Shown piece by piece: positions 54,946 to 64,000 of a stretch of 64,000 bases of DNA. The number at the start of each line of letters is the position of its first letter. The stretch's first letter is position 1. Source of the DNA: Calamus simplicifolius (lineage: Eukaryota; Streptophyta; Magnoliopsida; Arecales; Arecaceae); assembly GCA_900491605.1 (NCBI GenBank), contig UESW01004014.1:1233496-1297495 (forward strand). The letters are read 5' to 3'. The notes below the pieces were generated by a model that was not told the DNA's origin, made no database searches, and saw only the letters and a program-made list of their open reading frames with translations. The translations under genes and the position numbers were made by a program.

Positions 54946-57900
54946 TTGTAGAATATAATATAATATATTAAATATTTAGGATGAAACATTATATACCAAA
55001 TGATACACATGTACGTATGTATGCATACATGTGTCTTTATATATGAATTAATTGTCTACATACATATTTTTTATTCTTCAAATTAAATATCTTGCCGGAA
55101 TGATTTGCAAATTCACAAAATATTGCTAATAGCTAATGCATTATAATCTAATAATTAGTTGATTACTAAAACTTAAATATAAATTGTTATTTAATTATTT
55201 TATCCTTGTAAGACACATTATTATCTAATGAAATAAATGTTATTAATGAAATTTTAAGCTATTTCTTTAAAATAATCTAATGATATTTTCAAGATCCAAT
55301 TTTTTCATCAAAATTTTCTCCAGAAGTACCATCTAAATTAAAGAAATTATTTTATAATTAATTTTAAGATGTTTAAAAACCACATATTCAAATTTTTTTA
55401 TCATCATAATTAATAATTTTTATATCATTATATTACTAATACTCTATAATCATTGACTACAGTCATATGTATGTATCCCCATAATAGGGCCATTGCACTA
55501 CATTTAACCCTATGAATCAAGATTGGATCTCGTCATATATCCTTTATGGAGGTGGATTCTAGTATTTGTCATTTATCATTACGTAATGGACTGAAAGTTA
55601 TATGATTTCATTCATATTTTATCATCAATAATTCTACATTTATTAATATATATTTATTTATATAATCATATAATTTAATTTTTTTTCAACAAAATTCTCA
55701 TAATAACAACAATTCTTAATATTCATAATCTGCTCACTTAATCTAGTATTTGCAATAAATAGCTATAAAAAATAACTATATAATAGTATGCATTTAAACA
55801 TTAATTATGCATAAGAAAATAAAATAGTAATATTTAATCAGTAATTTAGAAGTTCTTAAATAGATATTTATAAGTAATTTACAAAAATCTTCTATTTTAT
55901 AATTAGCCTACTTAGTTGATCCAGATTTATAATAAACATGTTATGCATAATTTAAATCTTCAATAACATTTAAAAAATAATTATAAAATTTCATTATTTA
56001 AATTATTTGATTATATAAAAAATTAGCAATTATTTCAATTCAAATAATCATGCATTAATTATAAAATAAATTTTTAGCAATCATGCAACATTATAAAAAT
56101 CCTAATTTATGGCCAAGTTACTTACCAAAGTTTGAAATCTTTTTAGTAATCATGAATAATTTATAAAATACTTTAATTTATCTTGGGCTTTATTTTTGAT
56201 CCTTTAATTTTCACCTTTTTCATTGTGAACCATTAATTTGATATCAAAAGACCTCAATTAAGCCCTATTTATCAAAAAAATTTTAAAGCAAATAGGTTTC
56301 TTATTTCTCATAAGATACTAATATCCTAAAATCAATAGGCTTCCTGATTAAAAAAAAAAACTAAAGAGATAAATATCCATTAAATATTTAAAAATAGATT
56401 CTTGACTAAAAACTTTTCTAACTTATTCAATATAATTTTAAAATATAAATATTTTGATAATAATACCAAAAAATTGCCACCAATGGCATTTTAATAATTT
56501 ATCATAAATATGTTAGCAAGGATATACATTCATAAAATTACTTCTAACTTCCTTATTTGACCTCTCATTTGAGTGATTCAATATGTGTTAGAGAGCTAAC
56601 TCAATACTAAACATTATAAATATATATTCTATAAAAAATTAATTATATTATTTTTTATAATTTTTAATTTAATTTAATCAAATTGTATCTTAATCTAAAG
56701 TGAGCTAGCCCAAAAAGGCTGGGTGTCATAGAACTAGTCTTATAAATAAAGGTTCAAAAAATCATATTACTATTTAGCTGCTAGGCACTATATGTTTTAA
56801 ATTTAGTTCTGTTGTTTGATAACATCATTATAACATGATTTTGGTATGATAAATTGGTCATATTTAAATTATTTTTAAGTAAGTAGATTGGATTAATATT
56901 ATTTATAAACATCACATTTATCTTTTATATAGGAATAATACATTACATGAATATCGAAATGGTAAATTATATTTAAACAACAATTATAAAAAAATTAGTT
57001 ATTTTACTCAATCATAAAAAATATGATTATAAACAACTTAATTATAACATGTTGATGGACCTTTAAAGCTTTTGATCCGAGAGGATAACTAGGTACTTTA
57101 AGAACCACTCTAGCCAACTTTGGCAAGTTTAGTTAAGATTTGAGAGCAAGATTTACCCTAATCAAGACCCCATGGCAAATCTTAAGTTTTAAAGCCACAA
57201 CTTTTTCATCTAACCACTTTTGACCATAATAACTTTTAGAAGCTTGGTATAAAAATGAAACTCTTAATGAATACTTATTGTGGTAAATAGGAAAACATAA
57301 TGACATTAAGGCCTTGAAATAGGCCTTTTAGTTATTATTATTATTTTTTAGGAGAGTCTAATAGGCATATATATTTATATATCATAATTTAAAATGCATT
57401 GTGTGAACCAATTGATCATAAAATTGATGAAAAAGTTAAGATTTAGCTTTAGAAGGATTTTAGAATTTTTATAATTATTTATACTCAAAGAAAAGTAACT
57501 AATTTGACCCTTTTGTAATTATGGACCATATTAGTATAAATAGAAACATAATAATCATTTTTTTTAAAATAAGTAAAATAAAGGGGACTTATAACCTTTT
57601 TTTTCACCTATTCTCTTTTTTTATTATTCTTTTGAGAGATCGAAGTTAAGATGGTTGAAAACAATTCTTCACATTTCTATATAATTAGATCAGTTTTTTG
57701 TGATTGCTTATAATTTACTAATATATTAGTACTTATGTTGTCTTATTTTATGTCTTGAGTTTTTTTTTTAAAAAAAATTAGATTTTAGTTCTTTTGTCAT
57801 CATTCTTGTGTATTGATTATGTAATCATATTCATATATCTTATCTATCTTATTATTTATAGGAGCAAATTATGTTACTTTCACAACAAATCAATTATTTT

Positions 57901-59337
57901 CATGATTGTCAAGTACATTAAATGTAGAGAATCAAACTCCTAGAGAAAGAATATCATCTCTTTTAATTATAAAAAAAGTTAAACGAAGGCAGGTAGCGAG
58001 AAGAGAATCTTTAATCTATTTTTTTAATCCATTGGTTACTTTATATGAAATCGTGTGTGTGTGTGTCTATTGATATAACTAATCAGACTACTAGAAAAGG
58101 AAGCAAATCAGCTAAAAGAGCAAGTTATTGGGGGATTATATCCACAGGACATATTGCAACAATAAAGGGAAGAAATTCAGCAGTAGCAGCAAATATTGTA
58201 GCTCCAATATATGATTGGATCACCTTCTATGGAGTATCGATATAAATGCAAGTTCTATTAATTCTTTTTTTTTTTTTTCACATGAGGGTTGTCTTTAGTC
58301 AATATGTTTATTTTGTGTGATGACAAAGAATCTAGAAAAATGTATGGAGAGATCTTTATTAAAAATTTTAGTAGTTATATTCCTTATTTTCATTGAATAT
58401 CTTATATAATCTTTGAGAAATCAATGATTGAAGTTTGTTTCTATTATAATTAAGAAATTAATTAAAAGTGATTCAGTAGTTTACACTTGAGAAATTCTAA
58501 CTCAATAACATAACTTTAGGAATAACAAGATAGCTCTAAATCGTTTTTAAAGAATTTAGATATTCTAATGAAAATTTAAACTTAGGTTGAGAGGATCTGT
58601 AAGTGTAGGTTCAAGAACAAAGTTGTCTCATCATATTCTAAGGTAAAACAATGGTTTCAAGCTTATTTTCATGCCAACAAATAAAGATAAGCTTCTACTT
58701 TATAGATTTGTCAACAATATAATCACCGGTATACTTGTTAGTAATCTAATTGCCAACTATAATCTGAGCATTATAGTGACTACGGAGCTATAAAGCATAA
58801 AGCGGCTAACCATACTACATAAAATGACTAATCATTTTTGTGCCACAAGGGCTTCTATTAAAAATGATCTATTGCTCCCCTTTGGATGATCGATTGGACC
58901 TTAAGTACTAATCCTTGAATGCTGTGTTGGTTGACCATATGGCTTTGTACCGGTTATCATGATTGATTAATATAGCAAGCTTGATATATGGTTAGTATAC
59001 AATTTAGAAACTACATAAATTGAAATATATATAGTAAAACGGTTATATATGCTATTTTTCTAATTATGATTTTACATTTCTTTTTTGAATACGAATGTTG
59101 AGATATTAGAACATGATGCCAATTATGTGCCGGTAATATTATCTTTTGTTGGGCATGTTAACTATATATATATATATATGCATACAAATTTGTTACTAAT
59201 TTTTAAATGAATATGATCTTGTTTGGAAATTCAATGATCATTTTGACATGTGTTTATTATATATTTGATATTTAGGATGGATATACATGTAAAGATTTTT
59301 ACTGATTTATTGCTTATTTCATTTTATTCATGTGCTT
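54946..59337. other. AT-rich region, no recognisable gene
   Basis: Long A/T-rich DNA. A 66-codon frame at 58045-58245 has no motif that I recognise. Microsatellites occur at 58051-58065 (GT) and 59166-59180 (AT). Around 56700-56720 AGTGAGCTAGCCCAAAAAGG looks like a scrap of repeat, unassigned. Confidence 0.5.
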
Positions 59338-59666
59338 AATTAAATAACTAGAATATGCATATAAAAGTTTAAGTGAGGTAGTAGGACAGTCTAGGGAGCA
59401 TATTTTTCAAACCCCATTTCTTTCAACTGTGAACCTACAAGTAATCCCTCTCTCTCAAACAAATCGAAATCAACTTCCTTCCAGTGGTAATGACCCTACT
59501 TGCAAAAATGGTCTACCTGAGGAGTAGTGGCAGTAGGAGCAGGTGAATCATCCGAAGAGGAAGCAGACGAAGATTCCGGAGTCGGCTCGCGGACGGGTCG
59601 ACGCACGGTCTTCTTCCTTTTCATCCCGGCACGGCTACTACTGGCACCACGGGTTTTGGGGGCCAT
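59338..59666 (-). pseudogene. Retroelement gag-start fragment
   Basis: The minus-strand ATG at 59666-59664 opens MAPKTRGASSSRAGMKRKKT, then a Ser/Asp-rich acidic stretch (SSSASSSDDSPAPTATTPQ). After a stop near 59496 the same frame goes on with FDLFEREGLLVGSQLKEMGF and, after another stop, LLPHLNFY. This pattern, a basic start, an acidic linker and a short FEREG block, is that of the putative plant transposon protein found in Ogre/Athila-like elements. Its upstream leader (59667 to about 60130) contains GTCGACTCG motifs. Confidence 0.6.
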
Positions 59667-59759
59667 TGATTCAAGGTGGAATGATTGTTCAAGGTTTTTG
59701 GAAGATTTTGGAAAGTTTGAAAGGTTTTGGAGGGTTTTGAAATGATTTGGAATGATTAG

Positions 59760-59965
59760 AATCGATCGATGGGTCGGCTCGTGCCCTAATAAAGCGATTT
59801 GGGACCACGTCGAGTCGACTCGCGCAAAGCGTAGAGTCGGCTCGGGTAATCACATAGACAGACACGATCTCGAGTCGACTCGCTCAGAGAAGGGGTCGAC
59901 TCCTGAGTTTCAGAGAAACTCGAGTCGACTCCGATACTCTCGAGTCGGCTCCGAAACCATTTCAG
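59760..59965. repeat. GTCGACTCG/GTCGGCTCG motif array, second site
   Basis: About eight motif copies occur in the leader of the minus-strand retroelement, the same motif as at 3049-3345. Confidence 0.8.
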
Positions 59966-60206
59966 AAAAAAAATCGAAATTTTTGAATGTCTGAAATGAA
60001 CCCGGATTTGATCTTTGAGTATGATTAAAAATCATGGATTTTGAGAGATCAAATTGATATGAGTTCTAGATAAAATTTCCTTAATATTTTGAGAAATTGA
60101 AGAACTCTAGATATATTTCCTTAAAGGTTTCAAAATTTATTCAAAGGGCAAATTCCTCTCTCCTCTAAGGCAAAAGCTTTCTCGCTTAAAGGCGGTTGAA
60201 AGATCG

Positions 60207-60506
60207 TCAAGACCATCCGCGGCACGACTCCGCCGCCGGCCCTCTGCCGGCGCCATGATGGGGGTTGTTGCCGGTGATGAAGCGGTCCAAGACGACGTCG
60301 ACGGAGGGATGGCCAAAGGAGAAGGCCTTGCCGGCAGGGGAGAAGACGACCACGCCAATCTCGGCGCCGCAGAGGATGGAGATCTCGCTGGCCTTCTTGA
60401 AGAGGCCGGCGCGGCGTTTGGAGAAGCACACCTGGCGAGCCTCCTCGTTCTGGATCCGCTTGATCTCGATCTTCTGGCGGCCCATGCTCGGCTTCCTCCT
60501 CACCAT
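60207..60506 (-). pseudogene. Type I MADS-box gene (AGL62-like), C-terminally truncated
   Basis: The minus strand opens MVRRKPSMGRQKIEIKRI and carries a full MADS DNA-binding domain (QVCFSKRRAGLFKKASE, ISILCGAEIGVVVFSP) followed by GKAFSFGHPSVDVVLDRF, the block typical of Malpha/AGL62-like factors, which act in endosperm and female gametophyte nuclei. After about residue 80 the sequence becomes Gly/Pro/Arg-rich and stops at 99; family members usually have 180-300. Another frame continues to 60137. Retroelement leader sequence lies just downstream, so the C-terminal half appears to have been lost. No I/K-domain is expected in this class. A short functional gene cannot be excluded. Confidence 0.75.
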
Positions 60507-60850
60507 TGATGCGATCGAGCAACAACACCTCTACTGCATGCTTGTACCTTCTGCAACAATATATATATATATATATACATTCAAGGGCTTGGTTGTCTGA
60601 TAAGTCGGTCCTCTCGTCCACTCCCGGAAACTTCGTCCCGTTTTCTAAAACTTTTCCGTGTAACTCGCGTGCGTATCTTTTTTTTCCTATTTCGTTATTA
60701 TTACTTGCTTAAGCTATCCTAATTGCCCTAAAAACGCATACTTTATTTTATATCAAAACGGTTCGATAATATTAATTATTGCTATTAAATAGCTGCTATA
60801 TATATATAAAGGGATGTCCGAATTCCTCGATGGTTAATTTTTTTGGTTAA
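60507..60850 (-). promoter_or_regulatory. Upstream region of the MADS gene
   Basis: A (TA)n run at 60559-60580 lies about 55-75 bases before the start codon on the minus strand and may act as TATA element. Nothing else could be assigned. Confidence 0.35.
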
Positions 60851-61923
60851 TGGTAGGGTTTAGATCTATTCTTACTAATTAATCGATCGGACTCCCTTTT
60901 TCAAGTTGCAATTTTGAGTTTTTTTTATTATTTTTGTAGAGAGAGAAGAGAAGAAGAGGGAAGAAAGAGAGAGAAGTCTAAATATGAGAACCTAAGGAAT
61001 CCTAGATCTAGAGACAATAGAGAAGGGTGTCTTAATTAGGTTAAAGTTTTTATTAGAAAAAAAAAAAAGTTGTCAAGCACTAGACTCTCTACCCTAGGTT
61101 TACCCTATATCTAGACAACTCTTAACTGCCAAGGTTGCCTTTAAATCTTCGAAGTTAGATACTAACTAGCAACCGGCCAGGTAAGGGTAAGGTCAGTGGT
61201 GGTCCCTCATTTTTTTTCTCAGACACCGAATTAATTGGTCAGGTCAGATAACGGAACCAATTAAAGAACCATTCCCTTCAGGGCTGCATCATCCTTAAAC
61301 CCTTTTCCTAAATACCAATGAACTAGTTAATACTGAGCTCGAAAGTCCTTAGGAGCCACTGTCTAGTTAATTTTAAATTAACAGCTTAGGGTTATACAGC
61401 ATGTAGGGTGGTGATTTGTGGGCCAAGAAAAGGTGATGAAATTCTCACTTTATCTTATTTAGGAGTTGCACCCTAAAAGTATTTTATGAAAATACAATGT
61501 AAATCAAACAAGATGTCTAAATAAGTTAAGAAGTTTTTAAAGTTTATTATTTATTTTTTAAAAGTAATTATATTTTATGAAAAATATCTTAAGGTTTTCA
61601 TTTAGGGTCTTTAAGGTAAGTTCATTAAAAGAAAAAATTAATTAGTTTAAAAGTAGATTTGTGACAAAAAGAAAAGTAATTTTTTATGTTAAAAATAAAA
61701 TAAAAAATATAATAATTAAGGTAATTAAAAAAATAATAAGCTAAAGAGAGCAATAACTATTCAAAAAATAATAATTTTTTTTTCTTTTTTTATATAGAAG
61801 CATGAATAATAATGAAATAATAAGAAAAAATAAAAAAGATCAAAAATAAGAATAAACTAAAAGAAAATTCATGGTAAATTTTTTTCTTTTTTATTATTTT
61901 TTATGAATTAATCGTGCCTAGAT
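60851..61923. other. No recognisable gene
   Basis: AT-rich with a GA-rich stretch at 60935-60990. It may be the leader of the minus-strand retroelement whose PBS lies at 61940-61924. Confidence 0.5.
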
Positions 61924-63050
61924 CCTTGGCAACGGTACCAAAATTTGATCACTGTCATTGGCGATCAAAAATAAAACCTACTCACTACTATAGCTAGTGA
62001 TGAATCGGGATCGTATCCTCAGAAACCAAGGGCAATTATTTCATGAAAAAAAAATGTCTATAGAGGATTAATTTAAGAGTAGTGATTATTAAAAGATAAT
62101 AGTTAATTAATTAATGAAATCAAGACAGTAGGAGAAGCAACTTAGGAATCTGAATCCACCATGCAAATAGATTTTATTTTCTTTTTTTAATATTGCAATA
62201 GCAATAATTTTTGCAAATTTAGGATTAGAATAATTTATCTCTTGTCAAGCATGTCACATCCACTTAGAGTATAAACTATCTAATTATTTGCAAAGTTAGA
62301 GGTCTAAACTATCATACTACAATCTATCTCTCTTAGGCACGTACCGTATCCTGATATCACAGCACGTCGATAGAGAGAACAGGACGTGTATGCTAGATCA
62401 AAACCTTGATCAGAAAAATAACTCAAAAGATATATGAAAGAAGAGCATGGTTTTTATTGTATAGAAATCAAGAACAAAAGAAAGATAGAATTTGGTTACA
62501 TGCTTCATCATCATCCCAAGTTGAAGGAATCTAACCACGCATTATTGCCGCCAGCATCCCTTCCATAGTTTCCCTCGCCTAAATACAATAACTAAATAAA
62601 AGAAAAAGAACTTTATAGAAAACTCCTCCTCATACTACTACATGAGGTCCTTCTTTTATAGAGCTCATCTAGAGCTTCCTCCAAATCAAAGTTGGAGTCA
62701 ATCGGGCTAAGATCGTGAGACAACTCCTCAGCCATCCGTTCTACATCACATGCCTTAGTTTGCACTGAGAATCATGCGAAATCATCTCTTTCTTCCTTTT
62801 CGAACAAACAGAGTAGTATCATCGATCTACATCATTAGACTCCCAAAAATCAAGCTCTTTCTATCTATGGGCTCCTTTTCTAAAAAAATATTAATAAAAA
62901 TATTAATTTTTAATAAATTTAAAATAATTAATATTTATTTTAAAAATTAAATTGGGATAATTAAAAGACTTATTACGCACTTATTTGGTAGGACAACACT
63001 TCACATTTGGTATCTTTGTGCCTTTCCCAAAAGAATGATTTGGTCACCAA
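61924..63050 (-). mobile_element. LTR retroelement 5' end with tRNA-Asp-like PBS
   Basis: The minus strand at 61940-61924 reads TGGTACCGTTGCCAAGG, close to the TGGCGCCGTTGCCGGGG site of Tat/Athila Gypsy elements, with changes at four positions. To the right (that is, upstream in the element) lies GATCAAAATTTTGG-type junction sequence and a stretch with GATACGATCC and CATCACTAGCTATAG, typical R/U5 sequence of these LTRs. The outer LTR limit is not clear. No coding region is visible. Confidence 0.5.
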
Positions 63051-63440
63051 CCCAAGGTCACTCTATAAGATTTATTAATTTTAATGTTTCTGAGGCTTAA
63101 CTTGTCAGTCAATTCCCACGAAACCAAATTTTCAGGACTTCCATGGTCTAAGATGATTAATAAGTTAGTTGTTATAAACAGCACAGCATGAGAAGATATT
63201 GTTCCTTCTAGGATCATCATATTCTTCTTTACGAACGAAGCATTTATATGAGGCCAGTAGAAGAATAGCCAGGTTCAAATGTTTCTTGTTCATTGCTCGA
63301 CTATTTCAGTATTTATGATGGGCACAATGGGAATTTTTATTTGCACCACTCAAATTACTCAGTGCATCCCTCATTTTTTAAAAGAAATTGAAATACCTAA
63401 ACTATCCTTAAATCTCTTTCCACCGCAAAAATCTCTTTCC
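63051..63440. other. No recognisable gene
   Basis: Short frames only. Confidence 0.5.
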
Positions 63441-64000
63441 ATCGGCTCTCAACAACAAGCCTGACCCCGGTCGGCAACAAAAGCCCGAGGCCAGCTCGAC
63501 ACCTAAATCCCTGGGCTAGCCAGGCAAAAAGCCCTAGGCCAGCCAGGCACAAAGCCCAGTGTACCACTGGCAGAGCGATGTACCATCGGCTCTCAACAAC
63601 AAGCCCGACCCCGGTCGGCAACTAAAGCCCGAGGCCAGCTCGACACCTAAAGCCCTGGGCCAGCCATGCACAAAGCCCAGTGTACCACTGGCAGAGCGAT
63701 GTACCATCGGCTCTCAACAACAAGCCCAACCCCGGTCGGCAACTAAAGCCCGAGGCCAGCTAGGTACCTAAAGCCCTGGGCCAGCCAGGCAAAAAGTCCT
63801 GGGCCAGCTAGGTACAAAGCCTAGTGTACCACTGGCAGAGCGATATACCATCGGCTCTCAACAATAAGCCCGACCCCGGTCGGCAACTAAAGCCCGAGGC
63901 CAGCTCGGCACCTAAAGCCTTGGGCCAGCCAGGCAAAAGGCCTGAGCCAGTCAGGCACAAAGCCCAGTGTACCACTAGCAGAGCGATGTACCATCGGCTC
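63441..64000. repeat. GC-rich tandem repeat, 121-154 bp variable unit
   Basis: ATCGGCTCTCAACAA recurs at 63441, 63595, 63716 and 63850, and a further copy begins at 63993. Units share CCCGACCCCGGTCGGCAAC (which contains the palindromic CCGG core) and GTACCACTGGCAGAGCGAT. They differ by the number of roughly 30-bp GGGCCAGCCAGGCA-type subrepeats. The array runs off the right edge. Confidence 0.92.

Noticed and set aside
58045..58245. A 66-codon plus-strand frame
   Set aside because: No recognisable motif, AT-rich surroundings, no splice or promoter support.
60130..60621. A 163-codon minus-strand frame overlapping the MADS gene
   Set aside because: It is the wrong frame of the MADS-box coding sequence, which reads clearly in the 60506-60207 frame.

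Overview
This is a transposon-dominated plant nuclear window, probably from a monocot (a palm is possible, but that is a guess from element types and gene style, not a match). The evidence is spliceosomal introns in GT..AG form, Copia, Gypsy, LINE, hAT and CACTA elements, a pollen-type polygalacturonase and a type I MADS-box gene. A single N at 49267 next to a TA run shows a draft assembly. I recognise only three host-type genes: a small proline-rich protein (32628-32876, +), a five-exon exopolygalacturonase (34396-36615, -) and a truncated AGL62-like MADS-box gene (60207-60506, -).

Layout. 1-3708: left-truncated minus-strand Copia with one 1.69-kb LTR. 3709-5550: 3' end of a plus-strand Gypsy-like element with a polypurine tract, LTR, TATA box and a 58-59 bp minisatellite. 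5550-7975: no recognisable gene. 7976-8430 and 16605-16727: first copy of the proline-rich gene locus, split by an 8.2-kb non-autonomous Gypsy element (8431-16604; about 3-kb LTRs, 5-bp target duplication). 16728-17530: palindromic repeats of CACTA subterminal type. 17540-19760: degenerate L1-type LINE (-). 19770-25755: one arm of an inverted segmental duplication, carrying a Copia element (20629-25435). 26570-27017 and 32569-32876: second copy of the proline-rich locus, split in its 5' leader by another Copia (27021-32568). 33495-33717: inverted 3' half of a further copy. 34396-36615: polygalacturonase. 36975-38840: the other arm of the inverted duplication, carrying a hAT MITE. 38858-49188: CACTA transposon with tandem repeats, hairpins, a TNPD-like transposase and a TNPA-like second gene. 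49270-49790: Copia scrap. 49995-50870: tandem repeats. 51233-53812: solo Gypsy LTR with a 5-bp target duplication. 54505-54945: RTE-type LINE tail. 59338-60130: retroelement gag start and leader. 60207-60506: MADS fragment. 61924-63050: retroelement PBS and LTR with a tRNA-Asp-like primer site. 63441-64000: tandem repeat running off the window.

How it fits together. The window records layered insertion, and several insertions can be verified internally because a paralogous copy preserves the empty site: the hAT MITE against the 19.85-kb arm, the Copia at 20629 against the 37.28-kb arm, and the two insertions in the proline-rich locus copies against each other. The most unusual signals are: a Copia element whose primer-binding site is a perfect 13-nt complement of its own LTR, in priming geometry, rather than a match to initiator tRNA-Met; a Copia whose LTRs contain a PBS-like sequence 28 nt before their end; long hairpins in the CACTA leader; and a gene whose two halves lie 17 kb apart in opposite orientation beside similar repeat elements. 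Nothing could be computed or searched, so similarities are read by eye.
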